Shown here in pieces: positions 18,575 to 28,123 of a DNA stretch of 64,000 bases. The DNA lies in NCBI RefSeq assembly GCF_004122095.1, contig NZ_SAWZ01000011.1, positions 62,001 to 126,000 on the forward strand, written 5' to 3'. The notes under the pieces were generated by a model. The model had not been told where the DNA came from, did no database searches, and saw only the letters and a list, made by a program, of their open reading frames with translations. Made by a program: the position numbers and the translations under genes. How positions within the stretch are numbered: the stretch's first letter is position 1; each line of letters begins with the position of its first letter. This stretch comes from Pseudoxanthomonas composti. GTDB lineage: Bacteria; Pseudomonadota; Gammaproteobacteria; Xanthomonadales; Xanthomonadaceae.

Positions 18575-18955
18575 ATGCATCTCAGCCTGCTGAAAACCAA
18601 GATCCATCGCGCTACCGTCACGCACTCGGAGCTGAACTACGAGGGCTCCGTGGCCATCGATGGCCTGTTGCTCGATGCCACCGGCATCCGTGAGTTCGAG
18701 CAGGTCCACATCTGGGACGTGACCAACGGCAGTCGCTTCAGCACCTACGCGATCCGCGCCGACGAGGGCAGCGGCATCATCTCGCTCAACGGCGGCGCCG
18801 CGCGCCACGTGCAGGTCGGCGACCTGGTCATCATCGCCGCCTTTGCCAGCATGAGCGAGGAAGAAGCCGCCAAGTTCCAGCCGACGCTGGTCTATGTGGA
18901 CGGCAAGAACAAGATCACCCACACCAACACCACCATTCCCAAGCAGGCCGCATGA
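18575..18955 (+). CDS. panD: Aspartate 1-decarboxylase proenzyme
   Basis: 126 residues, the usual length. The self-cleavage site is Gly24-Ser25 in [10 protein letters not shown], where serine becomes the pyruvoyl cofactor. Lys9 in [13 protein letters not shown] and the [10 protein letters not shown] and [10 protein letters not shown] segments are conserved. It supplies beta-alanine to PanC. Its stop overlaps the pgi start by four bases. Confidence 0.96.
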   Translation: MHLSLLKTKIHRATVTHSELNYEGSVAIDGLLLDATGIREFEQVHIWDVTNGSRFSTYAIRADEGSGIISLNGGAARHVQVGDLVIIAAFASMSEEEAAKFQPTLVYVDGKNKITHTNTTIPKQAA

Positions 18956-20454
18956 ATCGATTCGACGCGCTCGTTCCCCACGCCACCCGACTGGCCGGCC
19001 GCAAGGCCACCGAACTGAGCGCGTCGGCGCCTGCGCGCGCCACGGCCTTGAGCCTGCGCGTGGGCCCGGTGTACGCCAATTTCGCGCGCCAGGGCTACGA
19101 CGCCCAGGCGCTGGATGCGCTGGAGCGCATCGGCCGCGAGGGGGGGCTGGAGCAGGCGTTCCACCGCCTGTTCGACGGCGAGACCGTCAACATCACCGAG
19201 GGCCGGGCGGCGCTGCACACCGCGCTGCGCGGCAACCTGTCCAAGGCGGCCACCGCGCGCGAAGCGTTCGAGACCGCCGCGCAGGTGCGCCAGCGCATGG
19301 GCGAGCTGGTGCGCCAGCTGGAAGCCAGCGAAGTCACCGATATCGTCAGCGTCGGCATCGGCGGGTCCGACCTGGGACCGCGGCTGGTGGCCGACGCCTT
19401 GCGCGACCCGGTCCCGGCCAAGCTGCGCGTGCATTTCATCTCCAACGTCGATGGCGCCGCCGCGCAGCGCACGCTGGCCACGCTGGACCCGGCCAAGACC
19501 GCCGCGGTGCTGATCTCCAAGACCTTCGGGACGCAGGAAACCCTGCTCAACGGCAAGATCCTGGCCGAGTGGCTGGGCAGCAACGAGCGCATCTACGCGG
19601 TCAGCGCCAATCCCGAGCGCGCGGCCAAGGCCTTCCAGATCGCGCCCGAGCGGGTGCTGCCGATGTGGGATTGGGTGGGTGGGCGCTACTCGCTGTGGTC
19701 CTCGGTCGGTTTCCCGATCGCGCTGGCGATCGGCTTCGACCGCTTCCAGCGCCTGCTGGACGGCGCCGCGGCGATGGATGCGCACGTGATCGCCGACCCC
19801 ATGGCCAGCCTGCCGGTGCGCCACGCGCTGACGGCGGTGTGGAACCGCAACGTGCTGGGCCATGCCGCCCATGGCGTGATGACCTACGACCAGCGCCTGG
19901 CGCTGCTGCCGGCCTACCTGCAGCAGCTGGTGATGGAAAGCCTGGGCAAGTCCACCACGCTGGAAGGCGCCGAGGTCCAGGGCGAGACCGTGCCGGTCTG
20001 GTGGGGCGGGGCAGGCACCGACGTGCAGCACAGCTTCTTCCAGGCCCTGCACCAGGGCACCCAGATCGTGCCGCTGGACTTCGTCGGCGTGGTCCGTAAC
20101 GACGACCCCTACAGCGAGAACCACGTCGCGCTGATGTCCAACCTGCTGGCACAGTCCGAGGCCTTGGCCAACGGCCAGTCCAGCGACGACCCGCATCGCA
20201 GCTACGCCGGTGGCCGTCCGAGCACGATGTTCCTGCTCGATGCGCTTACCCCCGAATCGCTGGGCGCGCTGATCGCCATGTACGAGCACAGCGTGTATGC
20301 CCAGTCGATCCTGTGGGGCATCAACGCCTTCGATCAGTTCGGCGTGGAACTGGGCAAGCAGCTGGCCAACAACCTGTTGCCGGCACTGAAGGGCGAAGCT
20401 CAGGCCGAGGACCCGGTGACGCAGGCGCTGCTGGCGGAAATCCGCTCGCGCTGA
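18952..20454 (+). CDS. pgi: Glucose-6-phosphate isomerase
   Basis: 500 residues. Signatures in order: [51 protein letters not shown], the second signature [19 protein letters not shown], and [10 protein letters not shown] with the catalytic lysine near the end. Interconverts glucose-6-phosphate and fructose-6-phosphate, feeding both glycolysis and the sugar-nucleotide pathways used by the polysaccharide genes elsewhere in the window. Shorter than E. coli Pgi (549). Translationally coupled to panD; a bidirectional terminator follows. Confidence 0.96.
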   Translation: MNRFDALVPHATRLAGRKATELSASAPARATALSLRVGPVYANFARQGYDAQALDALERIGREGGLEQAFHRLFDGETVNITEGRAALHTALRGNLSKAATAREAFETAAQVRQRMGELVRQLEASEVTDIVSVGIGGSDLGPRLVADALRDPVPAKLRVHFISNVDGAAAQRTLATLDPAKTAAVLISKTFGTQETLLNGKILAEWLGSNERIYAVSANPERAAKAFQIAPERVLPMWDWVGGRYSLWSSVGFPIALAIGFDRFQRLLDGAAAMDAHVIADPMASLPVRHALTAVWNRNVLGHAAHGVMTYDQRLALLPAYLQQLVMESLGKSTTLEGAEVQGETVPVWWGGAGTDVQHSFFQALHQGTQIVPLDFVGVVRNDDPYSENHVALMSNLLAQSEALANGQSSDDPHRSYAGGRPSTMFLLDALTPESLGALIAMYEHSVYAQSILWGINAFDQFGVELGKQLANNLLPALKGEAQAEDPVTQALLAEIRSR

Positions 20455-20506
20455 GTTCGCCCATCCGCTCCGGCAGCCACGCTCTCGGCGTCGGATCCAT
20501 GAAATG

Positions 20507-20536
20507 AAAAAGCCGCGGAAGTTCCGCGGCTTTTTC
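20507..20536. terminator. Bidirectional terminator between pgi and slp
   Basis: AGCCGCGGAA (20511-20520) pairs perfectly with TTCCGCGGCT (20522-20531), flanked by an A run on the left and a T run on the right, so it can serve the two convergent transcripts. Confidence 0.93.
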
Positions 20537-20550
20537 GTTGCTGCCCGGGA

Positions 20551-21099
20551 TTACCACCAACCCCAGCGGCCATAGCCATAACCCCACGGGCCGCCCCAGC
20601 GCGGGCCCCAGAACGGATCCGGGTAGGGATAGGGGCGGACCTGGACGTCCTGGATTTCCGGCCACAGATAGACCACGTCGGCCTGCATGCGCGGCAGGCG
20701 ATAGTCGTACTCGCCGATCTTGGTGTTCTCCACGCCTTCCACGCGACCGATGAAGGTCACCTCGCGGCCAGGCGCGAACACGGCCGGGTCGTAGAAGCCG
20801 GCGCGGCAGGCGATGAAGCGGCCATCGGTGGCGTCGGGGTCGCTGCGCTGCGGACGGCCAGTGGCGCTGAGCGGGCGACCGATCAGTTGGAAGCAGGTGG
20901 CATCCGGGCCAGGCTTGGTCTCCACGATGGAGCCGCCCCAGCGCACCTGTGCGCCGGGCTGGCCGGCCGTGGTGGCATCGCGCGGGGTGATCGGGTTGAA
21001 CTGGCCCTGCAGCGGCTTGGGTGCGGTGGCGCAGGAGGCCAGGGCCAGTGCGAGGGAGGCGACGGCCAGGCCGCGCCAGAGGAATCGGGACTTGGACAT
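20551..21099 (-). CDS. Slp-family outer-membrane lipoprotein
   Basis: 182 residues starting at ATG 21099, inside TGATG with the stop of the upstream transglutaminase gene and five bases after AGGAGG. The signal peptide ends at the lipobox LALASC, with the following residues ATAPKPL suited to the outer membrane. The body (VRWGGSIVETKPG, CFQLIGRPL, GREVTFIGRVEG, VVYLWPEI) follows the Slp family of carbon-starvation lipoproteins. The last about 30 residues are an unusual run of aromatic, proline and glycine residues. Function of Slp proteins is poorly known; the last place in a MoxR-DUF58-transglutaminase operon suggests an envelope role. Confidence 0.85.
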   Translation of the reverse strand: MSKSRFLWRGLAVASLALALASCATAPKPLQGQFNPITPRDATTAGQPGAQVRWGGSIVETKPGPDATCFQLIGRPLSATGRPQRSDPDATDGRFIACRAGFYDPAVFAPGREVTFIGRVEGVENTKIGEYDYRLPRMQADVVYLWPEIQDVQVRPYPYPDPFWGPRWGGPWGYGYGRWGWW

Positions 21100-23066
21100 C
21101 ACAGCCTCCTGAGAGCTTGGGGACGATGCCGGCGCAGCTCACGGATGAGCGGGGCAACGTCGGCGACACCGCGAGCGTAGCGCGCATGGGCGAAACGCTC
21201 GCTGAGTGTAAGCAGGACCGGGCCATTGGCGATGTCGTGGCGCGCCACACGCTGCGCCCAGCGCTGCGCGGTTTCGTGAGGTTCAGGTCCCAGGCCGCGG
21301 CGGGCGTAACGGCGCCCGACCTGATGCCAGGCGCGCAGCAGCGGGTCGGCTTCACGCTCGCCGCGCGCCAGCAGCCAGGCCATGCCCAGCAGCACGGCCG
21401 AGGCCAGCACCGCGAAGATCACACCCAGCCGGCCCGGGTCCAACTTGTCCAGGCCAAAAGGCTTGAAGAGCTGCTGTTGCCGGTTGGCATCGAAGCCGAG
21501 CACCAGATCGTTCCAGCCGCGGCGCAGCCAGTCGCCGACCTCGCGCAGGCTGCCGAAATCTGCGCCGAATCCGCCGTCCTGTCCGCCTGCGCCCAGTCGA
21601 TCCTCCAGGGTGTCGTAGATGCGCTCGGGCGCGACCGCCGCGGTCGGGTCCACCCGCACCCAGCCGCGCCCCCGCAGCCAGACCTCGGCCCAGGCGTGGG
21701 CGTCCATGCGCCGCACCACCCAGTAGCCGCCGATGCGGTTGCGTACCCCGCCGACGTAGCCGGTGACCACGCGCGCGGGAATGCCGGCCCCGCGCATCAG
21801 CACAACGAAGGCCGAGCTGAAGTGCTCACAGAAGCCCTGCTTGTACTGGAACAGGAACTCGTCCACGCCGTTGTGCCCCGGCAGCGGCGTATCCAGGGTG
21901 TAGCCGAACTCGGCGTTGATCCAGCGCGTGGCGCGGCTGACGATGGCGGCATCGTCATTGCCCGCTTCCTGTCGCCACTGCCTGGCCAGGGCCAGCGTGC
22001 GCGGGTTGAAGCCCCGGGGCAGGGCCAGGGCGCGCTGGCGCAGCACGGCCGGCAGCGTGGCATCGAAGCTGGAGGCCGGCGCGGACTGCATGCGCCAGCG
22101 ACGCAGCGCTGCGATCGGTCGCCGCGCCTGCAGGCCATAGTCGTAGGCCAGGCGCAGGTCCTCCGGCGCACCTACGGGTAGCTCCAGGGCCACCACGTCG
22201 CGGCGGTCGCTGGGTTCGAGATCGATCTGATAGTCCCAGCGCGTGGCCTGGCGCGTGGCGGGCTGGACCTCCAGGCCCTGCAGCCAGTCCGGGCGTGTCC
22301 AGGCGCGGCCGTCGAAATCCAGCAACACCGGCCCTCGCCAGTAGCGCTCCTGTGGCGCCGGGACCGCACCGAAGAACTGCACCCGCAGCGCCGGGCTGTC
22401 GTCGGCCATCAGGTCCACCCACTGCCCAGGCTCCATGCGGTCGGACAGGCCGGGGCGGGCGATGGCGCGCTCCGGCACGCCCCACAGCGGCTCGGCCAGG
22501 CGTGGGAACAGCCAGAACACGCACAGCCCCAGCGGCAGGCCCACCGCGATCAGCCGCAGCAGCGCCCACAGGCGGGTGCGCAGCGGCAGCGCGATATCGG
22601 CCAGGCCCGCCTCCAGATCGGCCATGCGTCGCAGCGCCAGCAGCGCGCACAGCGCGGCCAGCAGCCCCAGCGCCATCGTCGCCGGCCCCTGATCCAGCAG
22701 GAAGGCGGCAAACGGCGCGAACAGCGCGAAGCCGACCAGGCTGCGACCATCGCGCAAGCTGGCGGTCTCGCTGGGCTTGATCGCCAGCATCACCGCCAGC
22801 AGGCCACAGCCGGTATCGCGGCCGAAGCGCGAGCCCATCACCCAGAACACCGCCAGCAGCATCGCCGCGGCCAGGACCGCGCGCAGCAGCGCCGGCACCG
22901 GGCGCGACCAGGCGATCCAGGCGGTCAGCACCGCGGCGGTGCCGGTGGTCAAGGCCAGGGTCGCCGGCAGCTGCAGCAACAGCGGCAATAGCGCCGCTGC
23001 GGCCGCCGCCAGCGCCCAGGCGCGGCTCTGGCGGTCCAGCGCCAGCGAAGCAGGCCTGGATTTCAT
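21099..23066 (-). CDS. TgpA-type membrane transglutaminase (DUF3488)
   Basis: 655 residues from ATG at 23066, which overlaps the DUF58 stop by four bases. The N-terminal third has about six hydrophobic helices (for example LAAAAAALLPLLLQLPATLAL). A transglutaminase-like domain follows, with Cys413 in GFCEHFSSAFVVLMRGAG, His457 in MDAHAWAEVWLRG and an aspartate in WVRVDPTAA. Another helix (LGVIFAVLASAVLLGMAWLLA) and a short cytoplasmic C-terminal domain end it. This matches the TgpA family, inner-membrane proteins with a periplasmic transglutaminase domain, essential in Pseudomonas aeruginosa. The substrate is unknown. Confidence 0.9.
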   Translation of the reverse strand: MKSRPASLALDRQSRAWALAAAAAALLPLLLQLPATLALTTGTAAVLTAWIAWSRPVPALLRAVLAAAMLLAVFWVMGSRFGRDTGCGLLAVMLAIKPSETASLRDGRSLVGFALFAPFAAFLLDQGPATMALGLLAALCALLALRRMADLEAGLADIALPLRTRLWALLRLIAVGLPLGLCVFWLFPRLAEPLWGVPERAIARPGLSDRMEPGQWVDLMADDSPALRVQFFGAVPAPQERYWRGPVLLDFDGRAWTRPDWLQGLEVQPATRQATRWDYQIDLEPSDRRDVVALELPVGAPEDLRLAYDYGLQARRPIAALRRWRMQSAPASSFDATLPAVLRQRALALPRGFNPRTLALARQWRQEAGNDDAAIVSRATRWINAEFGYTLDTPLPGHNGVDEFLFQYKQGFCEHFSSAFVVLMRGAGIPARVVTGYVGGVRNRIGGYWVVRRMDAHAWAEVWLRGRGWVRVDPTAAVAPERIYDTLEDRLGAGGQDGGFGADFGSLREVGDWLRRGWNDLVLGFDANRQQQLFKPFGLDKLDPGRLGVIFAVLASAVLLGMAWLLARGEREADPLLRAWHQVGRRYARRGLGPEPHETAQRWAQRVARHDIANGPVLLTLSERFAHARYARGVADVAPLIRELRRHRPQALRRL

Positions 23067-24019
23067 CGGGGCGCTTCTCGCGGCAGCAGCGCCAGCGCGC
23101 GCAGGCACAGGTGGCGGTGTCCCGGGCCCTGCGACGGCCCCAGCGGGGCCTGGCCCGGCAGCGCCAGGCGATAGCGTCGCGCCTGCTGCTCGGCCAGGTC
23201 CACCCAGTGCGCCAGGCGCTGGATACGCTGCTCGTAGGGCAGGGCGCTCAGGCCTTGCCAGTCCAGCATCACTTCCACCCCGCGCGGTTGTTCGAACTCG
23301 CGCACCATCAGCGTGTCGCGCCGGGCCGAGGGTTTCCAGGCCACGGCGCGCTGCGGATCGCCAGGGCGATAAGGCCGCAGGTGGTGGACGTCCTCCCCGG
23401 CAGGATTGAGCACGGACTGGCGCGCACTGCCGCCGCCCTCGGGCAGGGGCGGGCCCTGCTGCTCAGCCTTGGGGTACACCAGCAGCGAGACCTCCGGCCA
23501 GACCCAGGACCAGGCGCGCGCCAGTCCCAGCGGCTGGGTCGTGGACAGGTGCAGCCGCTCCAGCGTCAGCAGGCCACGGACCTCGGTGGGGATGTCGATC
23601 GTGGCCACTACCGGCTCCTGCTGCAGGGCGGGCACGTGCGATTGACGCGCGCCATGCCGCAGCTGCAGTCCGCGACGCACGCGGCCGTCGCGGCTGGCCA
23701 GGCCGACCTGCAGCAGCAGCGGCTGGCCCGCCGGCACCGGCTCGGCGTGCACGGTGTCCACGCGCAGCCCGGACAGCTGCAGATGGGCGGCGATCAGGCT
23801 GGCCAGTCCGGTCGTGCCCAGCAGCAGGCACAGCATCAGCGCCGGGTTGTTGTTGTAGTTCAAGGCCCCGCCCAGCATCGCCAGCATCAGCAGGGCGAAG
23901 AACAGGCCGAACCCGGTGGGCAGCACATACACGCGTCGCCGGTCCAGCAGCACGGGCAGGCGCTCGCGCCTGCGTGGGCGGGCAAACCTGGCCAGCCATG
24001 CGTCCAAGCGTTGACCCAT
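23063..24019 (-). CDS. DUF58 domain membrane protein
   Basis: 318 residues. Two hydrophobic helices near the N-terminus (VLPTGFGLFFALLMLAMLGGAL and PALMLCLLLGTTGLASLIAA) precede a soluble region with the DUF58 core GEDVHHLRPYRPGDPQRAVAWKPSARRDTLMVREFE. DUF58 proteins accompany MoxR ATPases and are thought to act with von Willebrand-type or membrane partners; the function is not known. Lies between moxR (nine bases upstream) and the transglutaminase gene (overlapping). Confidence 0.9.
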   Translation of the reverse strand: MGQRLDAWLARFARPRRRERLPVLLDRRRVYVLPTGFGLFFALLMLAMLGGALNYNNNPALMLCLLLGTTGLASLIAAHLQLSGLRVDTVHAEPVPAGQPLLLQVGLASRDGRVRRGLQLRHGARQSHVPALQQEPVVATIDIPTEVRGLLTLERLHLSTTQPLGLARAWSWVWPEVSLLVYPKAEQQGPPLPEGGGSARQSVLNPAGEDVHHLRPYRPGDPQRAVAWKPSARRDTLMVREFEQPRGVEVMLDWQGLSALPYEQRIQRLAHWVDLAEQQARRYRLALPGQAPLGPSQGPGHRHLCLRALALLPREAPR

Positions 24020-24028
24020 GCGCGGTGC

Positions 24029-24982
24029 TCAGTCCACCGCCACCGCGTGCAGGATGGCCTTGGCCAGCGCCTGCGGCATGGCGGCCTCGGCTTCGGCGAC
24101 CAGTCGATGCGAGGCCACGGCCGGAAACAGCGCCTGCACATCCTCCGGCAGCACATGCGCCCGGCCCAGCAGCATGGCGTGCGCACGGGCGGCGCGCAGC
24201 AGGGCGATGCCCGCGCGCGGGGACAGCCCTACGCGCACCCCCGGGTGCTGCCGGCTGCGCGTCAGCAGCGCCTGCACGTAGTCGATCAGGGCCTCGCTGG
24301 CGTGGATCTCCTCCACCGCCTCGCGCAGGGCCAGGACCCGCGCGGTATCCAGGACCGGATCGACGCGCGCGATCATCTCGCGGCGGTCGCTGCCGGCCAG
24401 CAGGGCGCGCTCGGAGGCCGCATTCGGATAGCCCAGCCCCATGCGCAGCAGGAAGCGGTCCAGCTGCGAGTCCGGCAGCGGGTAGGTGCCCTGCAGGTCC
24501 ACAGGATTCTGCGTGGCGATGACGAAGAACGGCTCGGGCAGGGCGTGGGTCACGCCATCGAGGGTCACCTGCTGCTCGGCCATGGCTTCCAGCAACGCGC
24601 TCTGCGTGCGCGGCGGGGCGCGATTGATCTCGTCGGCCAGCAGCACCTGGGTGAACACCGGGCCCGGATGGAACTGGAACTGGCGCGACTGCGCATCGAA
24701 CACCGACACGCCCAGCACGTCCGAGGGCAACAGGTCGGAGGTGAACTGCACGCGCTGGAACTGCAGGCCCAGGGTCGCGGCCAGCGCATGAGCCAGGGTG
24801 GTCTTGCCCAGGCCGGGCAGGTCCTCGATCAGCAGATGCCCGCCGGACAGCGCGGCCACGAACGCCAGCCGGACCTCGAATGGCTTGCCCAGCACCAGCC
24901 GGTTCACCTGCTCCTGCGCGGCCTTCAGGGCCTGGGCCAGGTCGTCCGGTAGCATCTGTCGAGCGGGAGGCGTGCCGTGCAT
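24029..24982 (-). CDS. MoxR-family AAA+ ATPase
   Basis: 317 residues. Walker A is EDLPGLGKTTLAHALA (about 53-68), Walker B VLLADEINRAPPRTQSALLEAM, sensor 1 FFVIATQNP followed by LDRFLLRMGLGYP, and a C-terminal lid domain with GLSPRAGIALLRAARAHA. MoxR ATPases act as chaperone-like remodelers paired with DUF58 proteins, exactly the arrangement here. First gene of a four-gene minus-strand operon ending with the Slp-like lipoprotein. Only 41 bases separate it from the divergent GT39 gene. Confidence 0.93.
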   Translation of the reverse strand: MHGTPPARQMLPDDLAQALKAAQEQVNRLVLGKPFEVRLAFVAALSGGHLLIEDLPGLGKTTLAHALAATLGLQFQRVQFTSDLLPSDVLGVSVFDAQSRQFQFHPGPVFTQVLLADEINRAPPRTQSALLEAMAEQQVTLDGVTHALPEPFFVIATQNPVDLQGTYPLPDSQLDRFLLRMGLGYPNAASERALLAGSDRREMIARVDPVLDTARVLALREAVEEIHASEALIDYVQALLTRSRQHPGVRVGLSPRAGIALLRAARAHAMLLGRAHVLPEDVQALFPAVASHRLVAEAEAAMPQALAKAILHAVAVD

Positions 24983-25023
24983 CGTGATCTCGTTCCGTCG
25001 TCGAAAAAAAAGTGTAGCGGCAT

Positions 25024-26865
25024 ATGCAGGAAGAAAAACGCGCGGCCCGTTGCTTCATCGTGCTGTGGGCCGTGGCCACCGCGGTCAAACTGGTCATCGC
25101 CGCGCGGCTGCCGCTGTTCGTCGATGAGGCCTTCTATTGGCAGGAAGGCCGCCACCTGGCCGCGGCGTATTCGGATCTTCCCGGACTGACCGCCTGGCTG
25201 ATCCGGCTTGGCACCGAGCTTGGCGGCCAGCATGTGATCGCCGCGCGCATGCCCTTCCTGCTGATGGCCGCGGCGTTGCCGTGGATGGTGAAGCGTGTCA
25301 CGGCGCGGCTGTTCGATGCGCAGGCCGGCTGGCTCGCGGCCAGCTTGACCTTGCTGATGCCGCTGTCGGGCAGCCTGGGACTGCTGGCCTTGCCCGATGT
25401 CGCCATGGCCTTCGCCGCGATGCTGTGCCTGGAGGCGATCGCCCGCATGCTGCGGGCGGTGGATGCCGCATCGGTGCTGCTGCTGGCCGCTGGCCTGAGT
25501 CTGGGCGCGCTGTCGCATTACCGTTTTGTCGGGGTGATCGGCGTGGGCTTCCTGGCGCTGCTGTGCATGCCGCAGGGCCGCCTGTTGCTGCGCGACCCGC
25601 GCGTGTGGATCGCCCTGGCGATCGGACTGGCGGCGTGGTCGCCGCTGCTCGCATGGAACCTGCAGAACGCCGACGCCGGGTTGCGCTTCCAACTGGTCGA
25701 GCGCCACCCCTGGCAGTTCCAGTGGCGCGGCCTGGCGTTCCTGCCGGCACAGCTGCTGCTGGTCACCCCGGTGCTGGCCGCGGCGATGATCCAGGCGGTC
25801 ACGCGCCTGCGACGCGACGATCCGCATCATCCGGCGGCCTGGCGTGCGCTGGCACTGATGGGCGCGTTCTCGACCCTGGGTTACGGCGTGCTGGGCTTTT
25901 TCGCCGACGTGGACCGGGTGAGCTTCCACTGGCCCTTGCAGGGTTACCTGGCGCTGCTGGTGCTGGTGCCGTGGGCCATGCGTGGCTGGACGCCAGCCTG
26001 GCGCGGCATGTTATGGGGACTGTGCGGGCTGGGGTTGCTGGGCGTGCTCGGCTACTACCTGGTGCTGTCCAGTGCCGGCCTGCGCGAGCGGCTGGCCGCT
26101 TCCAAGTACTACCCGTACAACTTCGCGGGCTGGCACGCGCTCGCGGACGCGGTGGAGGACGAGCTGGGCCGCATGCCGCCCGGGACGCGGATCCTGGCGG
26201 ACGACTTCAAGGTCGGCGCCGAGCTGGGGTTCGCCCTGGACGATCCGCGGATCGCCGTGCTGGATCATCCCCTCAATCGCAAACACGGCCGGGCGCCGCA
26301 GCTGCGGCTGTGGTCACTGGAGCAGGGCGATGGCGGCGGTGCGCCCGCCTTGCTGGTGATCGCGCCTGGGGACGTGCAATACAAGTCGCTGCTGCAGCGC
26401 TACCACTGGCTCTGCGAGCGGCTGGGTCCGTTGCCGGCGCCACGCGTGGTGCACGTGGACCACGGCCAGCAGCGCTTCCTGCTGTTCCGCTTGCCGCCCA
26501 AGCGGATGCAGGGGCCCTGCACCTTGCCTGGCATGGCCTGGGTCGATGCCCCCGCGTCAGGCGCCCGCGTCGCCTCCTCCTTCCAGGTCAGCGGCTGGGC
26601 GTTCAAGGATGGGGTGGGGCTGGCCGGCGTGGACGTCCTTTTGGACGGGCAGGTCATGACGCGCGCGCAGTATGGGGTGCCCACGCCCAAGGTGGCCGAG
26701 TTCTGGAAGGACAGCAGCGATCCCCAGCAGCCCAATGTCGGCTTCACGGCACGCGTGGACGCCCGCGGGCTGGAGCCCGGCCAGCACTGGTTGGGCCTGC
26801 GCCTGCACGGGCGCGATGGCAGCGTGGAGGACTGGCCGGAGACACCGGTCCTCATCGGCCCCTGA
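25024..26865 (+). CDS. GT39-family glycosyltransferase with C-terminal Ig-like module
   Basis: 613 residues. About ten or eleven hydrophobic helices span residues 10-365. The first periplasmic loop has PLFVDEAFYWQEG, the acidic pair typical of GT-C dolichyl/undecaprenyl-phosphate-dependent enzymes (PMT_2/ArnT-like). A soluble part follows, with KYYPYNFAGWHALADAVEDEL and a nucleotide-free fold. The last about 95 residues (PASGARVASSFQVSGWAFKD to the end) look like a beta-sandwich Ig-like module. It should use a polyprenyl-phosphate sugar as donor at the periplasmic face; the acceptor (lipid A, polysaccharide or protein) cannot be told. No Shine-Dalgarno site is evident before the ATG. Converges with yceF, four bases apart. 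Confidence 0.85.
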   Translation: MQEEKRAARCFIVLWAVATAVKLVIAARLPLFVDEAFYWQEGRHLAAAYSDLPGLTAWLIRLGTELGGQHVIAARMPFLLMAAALPWMVKRVTARLFDAQAGWLAASLTLLMPLSGSLGLLALPDVAMAFAAMLCLEAIARMLRAVDAASVLLLAAGLSLGALSHYRFVGVIGVGFLALLCMPQGRLLLRDPRVWIALAIGLAAWSPLLAWNLQNADAGLRFQLVERHPWQFQWRGLAFLPAQLLLVTPVLAAAMIQAVTRLRRDDPHHPAAWRALALMGAFSTLGYGVLGFFADVDRVSFHWPLQGYLALLVLVPWAMRGWTPAWRGMLWGLCGLGLLGVLGYYLVLSSAGLRERLAASKYYPYNFAGWHALADAVEDELGRMPPGTRILADDFKVGAELGFALDDPRIAVLDHPLNRKHGRAPQLRLWSLEQGDGGGAPALLVIAPGDVQYKSLLQRYHWLCERLGPLPAPRVVHVDHGQQRFLLFRLPPKRMQGPCTLPGMAWVDAPASGARVASSFQVSGWAFKDGVGLAGVDVLLDGQVMTRAQYGVPTPKVAEFWKDSSDPQQPNVGFTARVDARGLEPGQHWLGLRLHGRDGSVEDWPETPVLIGP

Positions 26866-26869
26866 GCGC

Positions 26870-27439
26870 TCAGGGCAGCTGGAAGCCGGCCTGGCGCAGC
26901 AGCCTGGACAATCCGATCAGCGGCAGGCCGACCAGGGCGGTGGGGTCGCTGGTTTCGATCGCATCGAACAAGCTGATGCCCAGGCCCTCGCATTTGAAGC
27001 TGCCGGCGCAATCCAGCGGCGACTCCTGGTCGATGTAGCGGACGATTTCGGCCTCGCCGAGAGGGCGAAAGCGCACCGTGGTGCGATCGCTCAGCCGCAG
27101 CAGCCCCTCGGCGCTGGCCACCGCCACCGCGGTGTGGAAGTGGACCGCCTGGCCGGACATGCGTTGCAGCTGCTGCAGGGCCGCCTGGCGGGAGCCGGGC
27201 TTGCCCAGCGGCTGCCCAGCCAGGTCGGCCACCTGGTCCGAGCCGATCACGCAGGCCTGTGGATGCAGGGCCAGGCCCGCGCGCGCCTTGTCCTGCGCCA
27301 AGCGCAGGGCCAGGTCCGCCGGCAGTTCGCCCTCACGCGGGGTCTCGTCCACGGCGATCGAGGCCGTCTCGAACGGCAAGCGCAGCCGCGACAACAGCTC
27401 GCGCCGATACGCCGAGGTGGACGCCAGGATGAGTTGCAT
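26870..27439 (-). CDS. yceF: Maf/YceF-type nucleoside triphosphate pyrophosphatase
   Basis: 189 residues from ATG at 27439, opening LILASTSAYRRELLSRL, the Maf signature. VDETPREGE, the catalytic aspartate in VIGSDQVADLAGQPLGKPG, and MSGQAVHFHTAVAV mark the YceF branch, which hydrolyses 7-methyl-GTP, rather than the dTTP/UTP branch (YhdE). The C-terminal DCAGSFKCEGLGISLFDAI and DPTALVGLPL are intact. Divergent from yceD, as in E. coli, so the assignment to YceF is supported by both motif and context. Confidence 0.9.
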   Translation of the reverse strand: MQLILASTSAYRRELLSRLRLPFETASIAVDETPREGELPADLALRLAQDKARAGLALHPQACVIGSDQVADLAGQPLGKPGSRQAALQQLQRMSGQAVHFHTAVAVASAEGLLRLSDRTTVRFRPLGEAEIVRYIDQESPLDCAGSFKCEGLGISLFDAIETSDPTALVGLPLIGLSRLLRQAGFQLP

Positions 27440-27514
27440 GCACGATGCCCGCCTTGTCTGGGGCGCAGAGTCTGTGCGCTGCCGGGCCATGGCGGCAACC
27501 TGACCAGGCCCGAT

Positions 27515-27543
27515 TTGACACCGGGAAGCCTGATCTCTACCAT
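27515..27543 (+). promoter_or_regulatory. Strong promoter for yceD-rpmF
   Basis: TTGACA (27515-27520), a 17-base spacer and TACCAT (27538-27543). Transcription should start near 27550, only about four bases before the yceD ATG at 27554. Confidence 0.8.
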
Positions 27544-27553
27544 TTTGCGGCTT

Positions 27554-28063
27554 ATGTCCGCGAACCTGCCCGAGAAGTTGGATGCTTGGCGCATGGTGGC
27601 GGCGCGGCGCAGTTTCCAAGGTCGCGTCCCATTGTCACAGCTGACGCGCCTGGACGGCCTGCTGGTCGATGCCGAGGGAGACGTGCAGTACGCATTGCAG
27701 TTCGATCGCGATGCGCTGCAGATTCCCTATGTGGAGCTGAAGATCGCTGCTGAGTTGCCGCTGGAATGCCAGCGCAGCCTGCAGCGTTTTCTGTTCCCGG
27801 TGTCGATGACGCAGCGTCTGGGCCTGATCCGTGACGAGGCCGATGAATCGGCGCTGCCGCCCGAGTACGAAGCGCTGCTGGTGCCCGAAGACGGCATGCT
27901 GCGGCCGTTGGATCTGGTGGAAGACGAACTGGTGCTCGCCGTGCCAGCCGTCCCGCTGGATCCGGACACGCCGGTGGTCGACCAGGAATGGTCGCCGCAG
28001 GCCGAGGAGGCGGAGCGGGCCAACCCGTTCGCGGCGCTGGCCTCGTTGAAGCACAAGAACTGA
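27554..28063 (+). CDS. yceD: YceD / DUF177 protein
   Basis: 169 residues. The DUF177 features are an early FQGRVPLSQLTRLDGLL, the central VQYALQFDRD and the LPLECQRSLQRFLFPVSM region, which carries the single conserved cysteine, followed by an acidic C-terminal half (PEDGMLRPLDLVEDELVLAVPAVPLD). YceD is needed for normal 23S rRNA accumulation in plants and E. coli; its biochemical activity is not settled. Always placed before rpmF, as here, 60 bases upstream. The ATG has no Shine-Dalgarno site, and the promoter lies so close that the message may be leaderless. Confidence 0.9.
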   Translation: MSANLPEKLDAWRMVAARRSFQGRVPLSQLTRLDGLLVDAEGDVQYALQFDRDALQIPYVELKIAAELPLECQRSLQRFLFPVSMTQRLGLIRDEADESALPPEYEALLVPEDGMLRPLDLVEDELVLAVPAVPLDPDTPVVDQEWSPQAEEAERANPFAALASLKHKN

Positions 28064-28123
28064 CCGCTACGGCGGCCCGCAGCAACACGAATCGCAGTTA
28101 CACGAACCCGTTGGAGCAAGACC

